A stretch of 64,000 nt of DNA from Alphaproteobacteria bacterium. Lineage in GTDB: Bacteria; Pseudomonadota; Alphaproteobacteria; Rhodospirillales; Rhodospirillaceae. The stretch is taken from the NCBI GenBank assembly GCA_030604885.1, contig JAUVUZ010000003.1:62001-126000 (forward strand), read 5' to 3'. Under the pieces are notes generated by a model. That model saw nothing but the letters and a program-made list of their open reading frames with translations. It was not told the DNA's origin and did not search any database. The stretch's first letter is position 1, and every line of letters begins with the position of its first letter. The translations under genes were made by a program, and so were the position numbers. Shown piece by piece: positions 38,440 to 47,771 of the stretch.

Positions 38440-38484
38440 TTGACGGCGTCAAAGATACGGTTTAGATATATCGAAATCGTATCT
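38440..38484 (+). promoter_or_regulatory. padR promoter with overlapping operator
   Basis: TTGACG (38440-38445) and TAGATA (38463-38468) are exactly 17 nt apart. A perfect inverted repeat agatacg ... cgtatct (38453-38484, 18-nt centre) with an inner palindrome gatatatc surrounds the -10. It should be the autoregulatory site of the PadR protein that starts 13 nt downstream. Confidence 0.78.
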
Positions 38485-38497
38485 GAAGGAGACGACG

Positions 38498-39049
38498 ATG
38501 TTCCATCGCAATCACGGCTTCCACGGGCAGCGGCGCTGCGACGGCCACGGCGAGCGGCGCGAGCGTTTCGGCCATCGGCGCGGCGGCGGCCTCGGCCGCC
38601 TGTTCGCCCACGGCGACCTGCACCTGGTGGTGCTGCACCTGATCGCCGAGGCGCCGCGCCACGGCTACGACCTCATCAAGGCGGTGTCCGACCGCGTCGG
38701 CGGCGCGTATTCGCCCAGCCCGGGCACCGTCTACCCGGCGCTGGCGATGCTCGAGGAGCAGGGCTACGCCGCGCTCTCCCCCGGCGAGGGCGGGCGCAAG
38801 ATCTACGCCGCCACCGACGACGGGCACGCCTACCTCGCCGCCCATCGCGACGCGGTGGAGGCGCTGCTGACGCGGATGTCCGAGGCCGGGCGCCGCGCCG
38901 CCGAACCGGCGGCGATCCAGCGCGCCAGCCAGAACCTGCGTTTCGCCCTCGATCTGCGCCTGCGCGACGGCGGCCTCTCGGAGGCGGCGGCGCGGGAGAT
39001 CGCGGCGATTCTCGACCGCGCCGCCGTGGAGATCGAGGGCGTGAAATGA
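38498..39049 (+). CDS. PadR-family regulator with His-rich amino end (YqjI-like)
   Basis: 183 residues. The first 30 residues (MFHRNHGFHG..., CDGHGERRERFGHRR) are rich in His, Cys and Arg, as in YqjI, the nickel/iron-responsive PadR protein. The winged helix follows: VLHLIAEAPRHGYDLIKAVS, GTVYPALAMLEEQGYA, then a helical dimerisation tail (about 115-183). Behind a promoter whose -10 is inside an inverted repeat, so self-repressed. Overlaps the next small ORF by 4 nt. Metal response is inferred from the tail only. Confidence 0.88.
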   Translation: MFHRNHGFHGQRRCDGHGERRERFGHRRGGGLGRLFAHGDLHLVVLHLIAEAPRHGYDLIKAVSDRVGGAYSPSPGTVYPALAMLEEQGYAALSPGEGGRKIYAATDDGHAYLAAHRDAVEALLTRMSEAGRRAAEPAAIQRASQNLRFALDLRLRDGGLSEAAAREIAAILDRAAVEIEGVK

Positions 39050-39198
39050 ACGGCCGGGCAATCCGCGCCCGGCTGCGCGAACTGGCGTTGCAGCGGCGGC
39101 TCGGGCGGGTGCCCGCCGCGCCGCCCCCCGAGCCGCGCCGCGCCGCCGAGGCGCCCGCGGTCGACCCGCCCAAACCCGAGGCCGCCGAAACCCGGTGA
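39046..39198 (+). CDS. Small basic/proline-rich protein
   Basis: 50 residues: a basic helix (AIRARLRELALQRRLGRVPA) then a Pro/Ala/Glu-rich tail. ATGA overlap with padR suggests coupled translation. No family recognised; weak coding evidence beyond position and frame. Confidence 0.5.
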   Translation: MNGRAIRARLRELALQRRLGRVPAAPPPEPRRAAEAPAVDPPKPEAAETR

Positions 39199-39226
39199 CG
39201 CGGCGGCCCCAACCGAGGAGGCAGCG

Positions 39227-40162
39227 ATGACCCAGGTGACCGCGGCGGTGGTTCAGGACGCGTCGGTGCCGTTCGACGCGGAGGCGACGGCGGCGCGGGC
39301 CGCGGCGCGCATCGCCGAGGCGGCGGAGCGGGGGGCGCGGCTGATCGTCTTCCCCGAGGCGTTCGTCGGCACCTATCCCAAGGGCTCCAACTTCGAGATC
39401 GCGGTGGGCATGCGCACCGCCGCCGGGCGCGACGCCTTCCGCCGCTATTCCGACGGCGCCATCGCCGTGCCCGGCCCGGTCACCGAGCGCATCGGCCGCG
39501 CCGCGCGGGCCGCCAAGGCCCACGTGGTGATCGGCGTGATCGAGAAGGACGGCGGCACCCTCTATTGCACCGCGCTGTTCTTCGGCCCCGACGGCGCGCT
39601 GATGGGCAAGCACCGCAAGCTGATGCCCACCGCCGCCGAGCGCCTGATGTGGGGCATGGGCGACGGCTCGACCCTGCCGGTGTTCGAAACCCCGGTGGGC
39701 AACCTCGGCGCGGTGATCTGCTGGGAGAACTACATGCCGATGCTGCGCATGGCGATGTACGCCAAGGGCGTCACCGTCTATTGCGCGCCCACCGCCGACG
39801 ACCGCGAAACCTGGCTGCCGACGATGCGCCACGTCGCCCTCGAGGGCCGGTGCTTCGTGCTCTCCGCCTGCCAGGCGATCCGCCGCTCCGACTTCCCCGC
39901 CGACTACGCCGCCGCCGACGACGGCGGCGGCGACAACGACCGGCTGCTGATGAAGGGGGGCAGCGCCATCGTCGGCCCCCTCGGCGAGGTGCTGGCCAGG
40001 CCGGTGTGGGGGGAGGCGGCGATCCTCACCGCCACGCTCGACTTCGACGACCTCGCGCGCGCCCGTTTCGACTTCGACGTCGCCGGGCACTACGCGCGGC
40101 CCGACGTCTTCACCCTCACCGTCGACGAGCGGCCGCGCGCCGCGGTGCGGCGGGAAACCTAG
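39227..40162 (+). CDS. Nitrilase (carbon-nitrogen hydrolase)
   Basis: 311 residues. Catalytic triad of true nitrilases: Glu in LIVFPEAFVGTYPKG (Glu44), Lys in HRKLMPTAAER near 128, Cys in GAVICWENYMPM near 164; the CWE(N) sequence is specific for nitrilases. Hydrolyses R-CN to the acid and ammonia. aggaggcagcg precedes ATG 39227. Located 28 nt after the small ORF that follows padR, so the metal-type PadR may control it, though relevance is unclear. No aldoxime dehydratase gene nearby. Confidence 0.92.
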   Translation: MTQVTAAVVQDASVPFDAEATAARAAARIAEAAERGARLIVFPEAFVGTYPKGSNFEIAVGMRTAAGRDAFRRYSDGAIAVPGPVTERIGRAARAAKAHVVIGVIEKDGGTLYCTALFFGPDGALMGKHRKLMPTAAERLMWGMGDGSTLPVFETPVGNLGAVICWENYMPMLRMAMYAKGVTVYCAPTADDRETWLPTMRHVALEGRCFVLSACQAIRRSDFPADYAAADDGGGDNDRLLMKGGSAIVGPLGEVLARPVWGEAAILTATLDFDDLARARFDFDVAGHYARPDVFTLTVDERPRAAVRRET

Positions 40163-40220
40163 GAACCCTCGCCGCCGCCCCGCGTTGATGGGGACCTGAG
40201 ACATCAACCGGAGGGTTCCC

Positions 40221-40727
40221 ATGGCTTCCCCCAAGGAGCACTTGCGCGACTGGCTGCGCGACGCGCACGCGATGGAACAGCAGGCGATCTCGATGATGAC
40301 CGCCCAGGTCGAGCGCCTGGAGACCTACCCCGAGCTGCGCGCCGCGATCGCGCGCCACCTGGAGGAGACCCGTTCCCAGGCCGACCGCCTCGCCGAGTGC
40401 CTGACGCTGCTGGGCGACGACACCTCGACCCTGAAGGACCTGACCGGCCGCCTGGTGGCTTTCGGCCAGGGCCTCACCGGCATGATGGTGGAGGACGAGG
40501 CGGTGAAGGGCGCGCTCGCCAGTTACGCCTTCGAGCACATGGAAATCGGCGCCTACCGCGTCAACGTCGCCGCCGCCGAGGCGGCGGGCGAGGCCACCAT
40601 CGCCCGGGTGCTGGAGCAGATCATGAAGGAGGAGATGGCGATGGCCGACTGGCTCTACGAGCATCTCCCGCGCATCACCGCCGAGTTCGTCAGCCGCGAC
40701 GCGGTGGACGCCCCGGCCAAGCGCTGA
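40221..40727 (+). CDS. Ferritin-like DUF892 protein (YciF-like)
   Basis: 168 residues, predicted helical bundle. LRDWLRDAHAMEQQAISMM, RHLEETRSQADRLAECLTLL and YAFEHMEIGAYRVN carry the Glu/His positions of YciF-type ferritin-like domains. ccggaggg lies 7 nt before ATG 40221. Paralogue of the 17614 gene with the same length but more divergent. May respond to oxidative or metal stress, in keeping with the nearby His-rich PadR; inference only. Confidence 0.86.
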   Translation: MASPKEHLRDWLRDAHAMEQQAISMMTAQVERLETYPELRAAIARHLEETRSQADRLAECLTLLGDDTSTLKDLTGRLVAFGQGLTGMMVEDEAVKGALASYAFEHMEIGAYRVNVAAAEAAGEATIARVLEQIMKEEMAMADWLYEHLPRITAEFVSRDAVDAPAKR

Positions 40728-40739
40728 CGACCCGCCCGT

Positions 40740-40792
40740 CCGGAGGGGGCAATCCCCTCCGGCCCCGGTGCGGCGGGGGCCGCCCCGCCGCA
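40740..40792 (+). terminator. Two adjacent strong hairpins after the DUF892 gene
   Basis: ccggagggg/cccctccgg (40740-40762) and tgcggcgggg/ccccgccgca (40769-40792) follow the stop by 12 nt. No T-tract (gaaaatctc follows); likely mRNA 3' end or weak termination. Confidence 0.5.
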
Positions 40793-40875
40793 GAAAATCT
40801 CTTGCGCGCGTTCGCCATCGTCCCGACACTCCCTATGTGTAGATTCGCCAACACAACCCATTGGGAGGACAGCGA

Positions 40876-41853
40876 ATGGCAAGAAGCGTGCGGCAGAGTG
40901 CGTTGCGTACCCTCACCCTCGGTCTTGCTGCGGCGGCGGGTCTCTCGCTGGGGCCGAAGCCGGCCTCGGCGGAACAGTTCATCAACGTCGTCACCGGCGG
41001 CACCAGCGGCGTGTACTACCCGCTCGGCGTCGCCCTCACCAAGCTCTACGTCGACGCCATCCCCGGCGTCCGCACCTCGGTGCAGGCGACCAAGGCCTCC
41101 GCCGAAAACCTCAACCTCCTGCAGCGCGGCCGCGCCGAGATGGCCTTCACCCTCGGCGACGCCCTCGCCGACGCCTGGAACGGCAACGAGGAGGCGGGCT
41201 TCCCGCAGAAGCTCGACAAGCTGCGCGGCGTCGCCGCGATCTATTCCAACTACGTTCACTTCGTCGCCCGCGCCGATTCCGGCATCAAGTCGCTGTCCGA
41301 CCTCAAGGGCAAGCGGGTGTCGGTGGGCGCGCCGAAATCCGGCACCGAACTCAACGCCCGCGCGCTGCTCACCGCCAACGGCATCAAGTATTCCGACTTC
41401 TCCAAGGTCGAATACCTGCCCTACGCCGAATCCGCGCAGCTGATCCAGAACAACCAGATCGACGCGACGCTGCTGTCGTCGGGCCTCGGCGTCGCGGCGA
41501 TCCGCGAGCTGGCGGCCTCGACCCCGGTGGTGATCGTGCCGATCACCAAGGAGCAGATCGCCAAGATCGGCCAGGCGGTCTACCAGCCCGGCGTGATCCC
41601 GGCGGGCACCTACGGCGGCCAGACCGCCGACGTGCCGACCGTCGCCATCGGCAACTACCTCGTCACCCACGACGGCGTGCCGGAAGACGTGGTCTACCGT
41701 ATGACCAAGTCGATGTACGAAAACCTCGACGCCCTCGCCGCCGCCCACTCCGCCGCCAAGGCGATCGTGCGCGAGAAGGCCCTGGCGGGCATGCCCCTGC
41801 CGGTCCACCCGGGCGCGCAGAAGTACTACAAGGAAGTCGGCGTCGCCAAGTGA
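40876..41853 (+). CDS. TAXI-family TRAP transporter substrate-binding protein
   Basis: 325 residues. Signal peptide ends ASAEQ. The mature protein begins FINVVTGGTSGVYYPLGVAL, the TAXI signature; KRVSVGAPKSGTELNARALL near 142 and VVYRMTKSMYENL near 275 are typical. gggagga lies 6 nt upstream of ATG 40876; an in-frame TTG at 40861 was rejected. Binds an unknown organic acid (glutamate-like or dicarboxylate in known members) for the TRAP permease downstream. Confidence 0.94.
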   Translation: MARSVRQSALRTLTLGLAAAAGLSLGPKPASAEQFINVVTGGTSGVYYPLGVALTKLYVDAIPGVRTSVQATKASAENLNLLQRGRAEMAFTLGDALADAWNGNEEAGFPQKLDKLRGVAAIYSNYVHFVARADSGIKSLSDLKGKRVSVGAPKSGTELNARALLTANGIKYSDFSKVEYLPYAESAQLIQNNQIDATLLSSGLGVAAIRELAASTPVVIVPITKEQIAKIGQAVYQPGVIPAGTYGGQTADVPTVAIGNYLVTHDGVPEDVVYRMTKSMYENLDALAAAHSAAKAIVREKALAGMPLPVHPGAQKYYKEVGVAK

Positions 41854-41931
41854 CGCCCGGAGCTTCCCTCGGTCGGCCGGGGTCTCCGGCCGACCGCTCT
41901 TCCCGCCCCATCGACCGCCGTTGAGGATTCC

Positions 41932-44034
41932 ATGGCCGAAGCGACCGCCTCCGCCGCGTCGGGAGCCGACGATCTCCCGCACCACAATCCGCCCCCCGAC
42001 CTGCGCACCTTGATCGGCCGGGTGCTGTTCGGCATCGCCCTGGTGTTCGCCACCTGGCAGATCTACACCGCCGCCTACTCGCCGCTCTCCTCGGTGGTGC
42101 TGCGCGCCATCCACGTCGGCTTCCTGCTGCTGATGGTGTTCGCCGCAAGCTCCGCCAAGGCCGGGCGTCCGCTGGCGCTCAAGGGGGCGGACTGGCTGTT
42201 CGGCGTCGCCGCCTTCGGCACCGGCCTCTATCAGTGGGTGTTCGAGAGCGACCTGATCCTGCGCGCGGGCGACCCCACGCCCACCGACATCGTCGTCGGC
42301 ACCGTCGCGGTGATGCTGGTGTTCGAAGGCGCGCGGCGGCTGCTCGGCTTCGCCCTGCCGCTGATCTGCCTCGGCTTCGTCGCCTTCGGCCTGTTCGGCG
42401 AATATCTGCCCGCGCCGTTCGGCCATCGCGGCTTCGACTACGACCAGGTGGTGGACCAGCTCTCCATGGGCATGGAGGGCATCTACGGTACCCCCACCTA
42501 CGTTTCCGCCACCTACATCTTCCTGTTCATCGTGTTCGGCAGCTTTCTCGAACGCGCGGGCATCATCAAGCTGTTCTCCGACCTCTCGATCGGCATCGTC
42601 GGCCATTCCCGCGGCGGCCCCGCCAAGGTGGCGGTGATCTCCTCGGCGCTGATGGGCACGGTCAACGGCTCGGGCGTCGCCAACGTCGTCACCACCGGGC
42701 AGGTGACCATCCCGATCATGAAGAAGATCGGCTTCCGCCCCGCGTTCGCGGGCGCGGTGGAGGCCACCGCCAGCATGGGCGGCCAGATCATGCCGCCGGT
42801 GATGGGCGCGGTGGCGTTCATCATGGCCGAGACCCTCGGCGTCTCCTACGCCGAGATCGTCAAGGCGGCGGTGATTCCGGCGATTCTCTACTTCGGCGCG
42901 GCGTTCTGGATGGTCCACCTGGAGGCCACCCGCCTCGGCCTGCGCGGCATGCCGACCGACGAACTGCCCGATTGGCGCGCCGCCCTGCGCAAGGGCTGGT
43001 ATCTGATCGCGCCGCTGGCGCTGCTGGTGTTCCTGCTGTTCAAGGGGTTCACGCCGCTGTTCGCGGGTACCGTCGCCCTGGCGATGACCGCCGGGCTGGT
43101 GATGGGCGTGCCGATCGCCCAGCGCATCGGCCCCACCTTCGGCCGCGTGGCGTTCTGGGTGGTGCTGGGGTTCGGCGCCGGAACCTTCTTCCGCTACGGC
43201 GTCGACGTGGTGTTCCTGATCCTCGCGCTGCTGGCGGTGGTGCTGCTGGTGATGCGCGACGGCGGCCGCGCCACCCTGCGCACGGTGGTCGAGGCCCTGG
43301 CCGAGGGCGCGCGCAACGCCGTCTCCGTGGGCGTCGCCTGCGCCCTCGTCGGCGTGATCGTCGGCATCATGACGCTCACCGGCGCGGCCACCAACTTCGC
43401 GCGCGGCATCGTCGCGGTGGGCGAGCACAGCCTGTTCCTCTCGCTGGTGCTGACGATGATCACCTGCCTGATCCTCGGCATGGGCGTGCCCACCATTCCC
43501 AACTACATCATCACCAGCTCGCTGGTCGGCCCGGCGCTGCTGGGCCTCGGCGTGCCGCTGATCGTCAGCCACATGTTCGTGTTCTACTTCGGCATCATGG
43601 CCGACCTCACGCCGCCGGTGGCGCTCGCCGCCTTCGCCGCCGCGCCGATCGCGCGCGCGCCGGGACTGCAGATCGGTCTGCAATGCCTGCGCATCGCCAT
43701 CGCCGGGTTCGTGGTGCCCTACATGGCGGTGTACACCCCGGTGCTGATGTTGCAGGATGGCGGGCCGCTCGCCGAGGCCATCGGCTATCTGCCCGCGGTG
43801 TGCTACGTGGTGTCGAAGGCGGTGATTTCCGTGGGACTCTGGGGCGTTGCGACGATCGGCTATTTCGAGGGGCGCCTGCCGTGGTGGCAGCGCATCTGGG
43901 CGGCTGGTTCGGCCTTCACCCTGGTGGCGGCGCTGCCGGTGACCGACGAGATCGGCTTCGCTTCCAGCCTCGCGTTCGCGGTGTTCACCTTCATGCGGTT
44001 GCGGCGCCAGCGCGCCGCCCGGGCGGGCGGCTGA
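41932..44034 (+). CDS. Fused TRAP transporter permease (4TM + 12TM)
   Basis: 700 residues with many membrane segments. It combines the small DctQ-like and large DctM-like parts in one chain, as usual for TAXI systems. VVDQLSMGMEGIYGTPTYVS, GTVNGSGVANVVTTGQVTIP and ASMGGQIMPPVMGAVAFIMAE (residues about 180-300) and GMGVPTIPNYIITSSLVGPAL are conserved DctM segments. Sodium-driven uptake is expected from the family. Its stop overlaps the DUF1850 ATG by one base. Confidence 0.94.
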   Translation: MAEATASAASGADDLPHHNPPPDLRTLIGRVLFGIALVFATWQIYTAAYSPLSSVVLRAIHVGFLLLMVFAASSAKAGRPLALKGADWLFGVAAFGTGLYQWVFESDLILRAGDPTPTDIVVGTVAVMLVFEGARRLLGFALPLICLGFVAFGLFGEYLPAPFGHRGFDYDQVVDQLSMGMEGIYGTPTYVSATYIFLFIVFGSFLERAGIIKLFSDLSIGIVGHSRGGPAKVAVISSALMGTVNGSGVANVVTTGQVTIPIMKKIGFRPAFAGAVEATASMGGQIMPPVMGAVAFIMAETLGVSYAEIVKAAVIPAILYFGAAFWMVHLEATRLGLRGMPTDELPDWRAALRKGWYLIAPLALLVFLLFKGFTPLFAGTVALAMTAGLVMGVPIAQRIGPTFGRVAFWVVLGFGAGTFFRYGVDVVFLILALLAVVLLVMRDGGRATLRTVVEALAEGARNAVSVGVACALVGVIVGIMTLTGAATNFARGIVAVGEHSLFLSLVLTMITCLILGMGVPTIPNYIITSSLVGPALLGLGVPLIVSHMFVFYFGIMADLTPPVALAAFAAAPIARAPGLQIGLQCLRIAIAGFVVPYMAVYTPVLMLQDGGPLAEAIGYLPAVCYVVSKAVISVGLWGVATIGYFEGRLPWWQRIWAAGSAFTLVAALPVTDEIGFASSLAFAVFTFMRLRRQRAARAGG

Positions 44035-44525
44035 TGGCGGCGATCCCGCTCCTCTGCATCGCCGCTGGGTCCTACGCGGTGGCGATGTACGCGCCCACCT
44101 TCACCCTGGCGTGGGAGCACTCCATCGAGAAGGTGGAGTGGCGCGAAACCTGGAAGGTGCAGGGGCAGGCGATGCGCCCGGTGGAGGCACGCATCAAGGG
44201 CACCGGCGCGGGCATGGAGCCGCCGCCGGACGCGCGGCTGGAGGAGGGCTGGTTCGTCTACGTGCCGAAGGCCCAGCCCCTGAAGCGCCTCGACCTGCCC
44301 GACAGCGCCCACACCAAGCCGCTGCGCATCTGCCTCGAGGGCAAGTGCCGCCCGATCCGCGCCTATCTGCCGCGCAACGCCCCGGCCGACCAGCCGGTGA
44401 CCATCACCCTGGAGGCGCGGGAGTGCGGCGAGAACCCGCTGCCGACCCTGCCCGAGGGCTACGAGATGCAGCCGCCGGAAAAGCCGCGCTCGCCCAACGA
44501 TCCGCTGCCGAACCGGGTGGAATGA
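44034..44525 (+). CDS. DUF1850 protein of the TAXI-TRAP locus
   Basis: 163 residues with an amino-terminal hydrophobic segment (AAIPLLCIAAGSYAVAMYAP). FTLAWEHSIEKVEWRETWKV near residue 22 is the DUF1850 signature (W..S.E...W.E.W). The carboxy end is Pro/Glu-rich. DUF1850 genes regularly accompany TAXI-TRAP transporters, suggesting a periplasmic or membrane accessory role that is not established. TGATG overlap with the permease. Intrinsic terminator 4 nt after the stop. Confidence 0.88.
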   Translation: MAAIPLLCIAAGSYAVAMYAPTFTLAWEHSIEKVEWRETWKVQGQAMRPVEARIKGTGAGMEPPPDARLEEGWFVYVPKAQPLKRLDLPDSAHTKPLRICLEGKCRPIRAYLPRNAPADQPVTITLEARECGENPLPTLPEGYEMQPPEKPRSPNDPLPNRVE

Positions 44526-44528
44526 AAA

Positions 44529-44554
44529 ACGGGCCGGGGATTTCCCCGGCCCGT
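44529..44554. terminator. Two-way intrinsic terminator
   Basis: acgggccgggga/tccccggcccgt with a 2-nt loop. On the plus strand ttccg follows; on the minus strand ttttt follows. It separates the TRAP operon from the convergent Pat-like gene. Confidence 0.87.
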
Positions 44555-44567
44555 TTCCGTCGGTGCC

Positions 44568-47291
44568 TCAGAGCTTGAGGCGGGCGACGCAGGGGGCGCC
44601 GGGCGGGCAGTCCGGCGGGATCGCGAAGCCCAGGCTTTCGACGATCTTGCGCATGCCGAGGTTGTCGGCGGCGAGCGGCGCGCGCACCGCCGCGATCTTC
44701 TCCGCCCGGGCGATGGCGATCAGGCGGTCGGTCACCTCGCGGCCGAGGCCCTGGCGCTGCGCCGCGTCGGAGATCACCACGTTGAGTTCCGCCTCGTCGC
44801 TGCCCGGCAGCTTCGACAGCCGCGCCACCGCGACCATCTCCTCCTTGCCGCCCGCGCCGGGCTTCAGCGCCACCAGCGCCATTTCCCGGTCGTAGTCGAT
44901 GAAGCAGAGCTGGGTGAGGCGGCGGTGGGCGATGCGCTCCTCCAGCTCCACCGGGCCGAGGTGGCGCTGGCGCACGGTGTCCTCGGAGAGGGTGTGGTGG
45001 AAGTCGTAGGCCTTGGGTTCGTCCTCCGGCCGCACCGGGCGGATCGCGTAGGTCTCGCCCTTGGGCGAGGTCCAGTTGCCCACGTACTGCACCGGATAGG
45101 GGCGGATCGCGGGCTTCGGCAGGTCGGCGTCGGCCACCTCCGCCGGGTGGAGGACGATGCGCGCGTCGAGGGCGAGCAGGCGCTCGGGCGAGGCGAGCAG
45201 CGGGTTGATGTCGAGTTCGGCGATGCGCGGGTTTTCGACGATCAGCTCGGAGAAGCGCACCAGCAGCCCCTCGAGCGCCGCCATGTCGACCGAGGCGCGG
45301 CCGCGCACGCCCTGGAGCGCGTGGTGGATCTTGGTCTTTTCCATCATCCGCCGGGCGAGGGTGGTGTTGAGCGGCGGCAGGCCGAGGGCCTTGTCGCCGA
45401 ACACCTCGACCAGTTGGCCGCCCGAGCCGAACAGCAGCACCGGCCCGAACTGCACGTCCACCGACGCGCCGAGGATCAGCTCGTAACCGTCGAGCTTGGC
45501 CATCGGCTGCACCGTCACGCCCTGGAAGTGCTGGGCGCCCACCTTGGCGGTCACCGACGCCTTGATCTGCGCGAACGCCTCGCGCACCGCCGCCGCGTCG
45601 CGGAGGTTGAGCACCACGCCGCCCACGTCGGTCTTGTGGGTGATGGTGAGGGAGTGGAGCTTGAGGACGATCGGGTAGCCCATTTTGTCGGCCCAGGCCA
45701 CCGCCTCGGCCTCGGTTTCGGCGATCTCGGTGGGGGTGGTGGCGATGCCGTAGGCGGCGAGCAGCTTCTTCGATTCGTATTCGGTGAGGATGGTGCGGCC
45801 CTCGGCCTGCACCGCGGCGATCAGCTTGTGCGCGGCGGCGCGGTCGTAGCCGTCGGCGGCGGTGGCGGCCTCGGGGGTTTCGTAAAGCCCGGCGAGGGCT
45901 TCCGAATACTGCCACATGTAGTTGAACACCTTCACCGCGGTGTCGGGATAGGAGTAGCTCGGCATGCCCGCCTGGTTCAGCAGGGCGTCGCCCTCGGCGA
46001 CGCTCTCGCCGCCCATCCAGCTCGCCAGCACCGGCTTGCCGAGGCCCTGGGCGTAGCCCGCCAGGTGCTCGGCGATCTCGGTGGGGTTGGTCATGCCCTG
46101 CGGGGTCATGATCACCAGCATGCCGTCGATGCTCGGGTCCTTGGCGGCGATCTCGAGGCTCTTGGCGTAGCGCTCCGGCTCGGCGTCGCCGAGGATGTCG
46201 ACCGGGTTGTTGTGGCTCCAGATCGACGGCAGCAGGGCGTTGAAGGCATCCATGCTGGCGGGGGAGAGATCGGCCAACTCGCCGCCGCCCTGCGCCAGGG
46301 CGTCGGTGGCGAGCACGCCGGGGCCGCCCGCGTTGGTGACGATGCAGAGCTTCTTGCCCTTGGGCAGCGGCTGCTTGGCGAGGGCGTCGATCATGTCGAA
46401 GATGTCGTCGATGCCGTCCACCCGCAGCACGCCGACGCGCCGGAACGCGGCGTCGAGCACCTCGTCGGAGCCGGTGAGCGAGCCGGTGTGCGAGGCGGCG
46501 GCCTTGGCGGCGGCGGCGGTGCGCCCGGCCTTGATGACGATGATCGGCTTTTCGAGCGACACCTGGCGCGCGGCGGAGAGGAACCGCTGCGGGTCGCCGA
46601 TGCTCTCCATGTAGATCACGATCGCGTTGGTCTGCGGATCGTTGCCGTAATAGTCGACGAGGGTGCCGAAGTCGACGTCGAGCATCGACCCCATCGAGAC
46701 GAAGCCCGAGAACCCGACGTTCTCCTTGAGGCTCCAGTCCAGCACCGCGGTGCAGAGCGCGCCCGACTGGCTGAGGAAGGCGACCGACCCGGCCTTGGCG
46801 GAGCGCGCCGCGAAGGTGGCGTTCAGCCCCACCACCGGGTTCATCACGCCGAGGCAGTTCGGCCCGATCACCCGCATCCTGCCCGCGGTGACGCGCGCGA
46901 TCTCGTGCTCGAGGGCGATGCCCTCCGGCCCCGCCTCCTTGAACCCGGCGGAGATCACGATGCCGCCGGGAATGCCGAGCCGCACCGCCTCCGCGAGGAT
47001 GCCGGGCACGGTGGGCGCGGGGGTGCACACCACCACCAGGTCGGGCCGCACCGGAATGTCGGCGAGGGTGGGGTAGGTGCGGACGCCGAGGATGTTGTCG
47101 CGCCGCTGGTTGACCGGGTAGATGGTGCCGCCGAAGGGGGACGACAGCAGGTTCCACATCACCGTGCGGCCGACGCTGCCGTGGCGCTCGCTGGCGCCGA
47201 CCAGCGCGATTCCCCGGGGGCGGAAGATCGCGTCGAGCGGATGGGAGTCGCGCGGGGCGACGGCTGCGGAAACGTCGGCGATGTCGGTCAT
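44568..47291 (-). CDS. Acyl-CoA synthetase (NDP-forming)/GNAT fusion, Pat-like protein acetyltransferase
   Basis: 907 residues. Domains: CoA-binding ([20 protein letters not shown] near 22), succinyl-CoA-ligase-like with [14 protein letters not shown] near 260, ATP-grasp (about 480-700; [21 protein letters not shown] in parts) and carboxy-terminal GNAT (about 730-900; [20 protein letters not shown], the acetyl-CoA loop QRQGLG). Pat/YfiQ enzymes acetylate and inactivate acetyl-CoA synthetase. The SHTGS His used for catalysis in ADP-forming synthetases is kept here, so synthetase activity is possible. ATG 47291 has AAGGTGG upstream. Monocistronic. Confidence 0.9.
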   Translation of the reverse strand: MTDIADVSAAVAPRDSHPLDAIFRPRGIALVGASERHGSVGRTVMWNLLSSPFGGTIYPVNQRRDNILGVRTYPTLADIPVRPDLVVVCTPAPTVPGILAEAVRLGIPGGIVISAGFKEAGPEGIALEHEIARVTAGRMRVIGPNCLGVMNPVVGLNATFAARSAKAGSVAFLSQSGALCTAVLDWSLKENVGFSGFVSMGSMLDVDFGTLVDYYGNDPQTNAIVIYMESIGDPQRFLSAARQVSLEKPIIVIKAGRTAAAAKAAASHTGSLTGSDEVLDAAFRRVGVLRVDGIDDIFDMIDALAKQPLPKGKKLCIVTNAGGPGVLATDALAQGGGELADLSPASMDAFNALLPSIWSHNNPVDILGDAEPERYAKSLEIAAKDPSIDGMLVIMTPQGMTNPTEIAEHLAGYAQGLGKPVLASWMGGESVAEGDALLNQAGMPSYSYPDTAVKVFNYMWQYSEALAGLYETPEAATAADGYDRAAAHKLIAAVQAEGRTILTEYESKKLLAAYGIATTPTEIAETEAEAVAWADKMGYPIVLKLHSLTITHKTDVGGVVLNLRDAAAVREAFAQIKASVTAKVGAQHFQGVTVQPMAKLDGYELILGASVDVQFGPVLLFGSGGQLVEVFGDKALGLPPLNTTLARRMMEKTKIHHALQGVRGRASVDMAALEGLLVRFSELIVENPRIAELDINPLLASPERLLALDARIVLHPAEVADADLPKPAIRPYPVQYVGNWTSPKGETYAIRPVRPEDEPKAYDFHHTLSEDTVRQRHLGPVELEERIAHRRLTQLCFIDYDREMALVALKPGAGGKEEMVAVARLSKLPGSDEAELNVVISDAAQRQGLGREVTDRLIAIARAEKIAAVRAPLAADNLGMRKIVESLGFAIPPDCPPGAPCVARLKL

Positions 47292-47385
47292 GGAAAGCCA
47301 CCTTGAATGGATGCCGGGCCGCGGGGGGGAGGCGGACCGGAGGATGCGAAACGTCGGAGTGTTTTCGCGTGAATGCGCGGGTTTG

Positions 47386-47415
47386 AAGATAGGCATCCGA
47401 AACCCGGAATCGCAA
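47386..47415 (-). promoter_or_regulatory. Candidate promoter of the Pat-like gene
   Basis: On the minus strand TTGCGA and TATCTT are 18 nt apart, 95 nt upstream of the start codon. The region 47292-47600 is AT-richer and otherwise empty of genes. Confidence 0.4.
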
Positions 47416-47617
47416 GGAAATGAAGGAATTTTCACCGATTCCCACGATTTTTTCAGGGTTTTCGGGTGAGGTGGCCTGTGTTGTCGGCTGAGTTTTGTGC
47501 AAGTGTCGAAGGACCGACAGCGGCGGCGCGGGGCGGCTTGCGCGACTCGTTTGCCGAGTCGCGCGCCGCGACCGAATTCCCGCTTTCCACATTCGGTTTA
47601 TGTATTTGAAAAACGCT

Positions 47618-47646
47618 TTGACACGCACCCCGGGTGGTTTTATGAG
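47618..47646 (+). promoter_or_regulatory. Sigma70-type promoter of the met operon
   Basis: Perfect TTGACA (47618-47623), 17-nt spacer, TATGAG (47641-47646). The predicted start (about 47652) falls at the first bases of the SAM-II aptamer. Confidence 0.8.
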
Positions 47647-47650
47647 TGAC

Positions 47651-47713
47651 GGAGGGCGCCGATTTGAGCGATCAGCTTGCGGGCGCGGTATAAATGCAGC
47701 TAAAGCGTCGGGA
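47651..47713 (+). ncRNA. SAM-II riboswitch
   Basis: Matches the SAM-II (metA) motif: stem P1 gcgcc (47656-47660) / ggcgc (47682-47686), loop beginning gatttga, cttgc before the right arm, then the conserved ggtataaatgcagctaaag that forms the pseudoknot with the loop. It binds S-adenosylmethionine and turns expression off. It lies between the promoter and a terminator, 60 nt before metN, a methionine importer, the expected kind of target. Confidence 0.92.
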
Positions 47714-47723
47714 TGTGACATCA

Positions 47724-47752
47724 CCGCCCGGCTTCGGCTGCGGCGGTTTTTT
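47724..47752 (+). terminator. Intrinsic terminator in the met leader
   Basis: Hairpin ccgcc-cggc-ttcg-gctg-(c)-ggcgg followed by tttttt, 10 nt after the riboswitch and 19 nt before metN. It suggests that the SAM-II switch here acts through transcription termination. Confidence 0.8.
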
Positions 47753-47771
47753 GTTTTGAAGAAAGACACCC

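Noticed and set aside
40690-43683. 997-codon open frame antisense to the TRAP genes
   Set aside because: Composition typical of an antisense shadow; overlaps the well-supported TAXI-TRAP genes.
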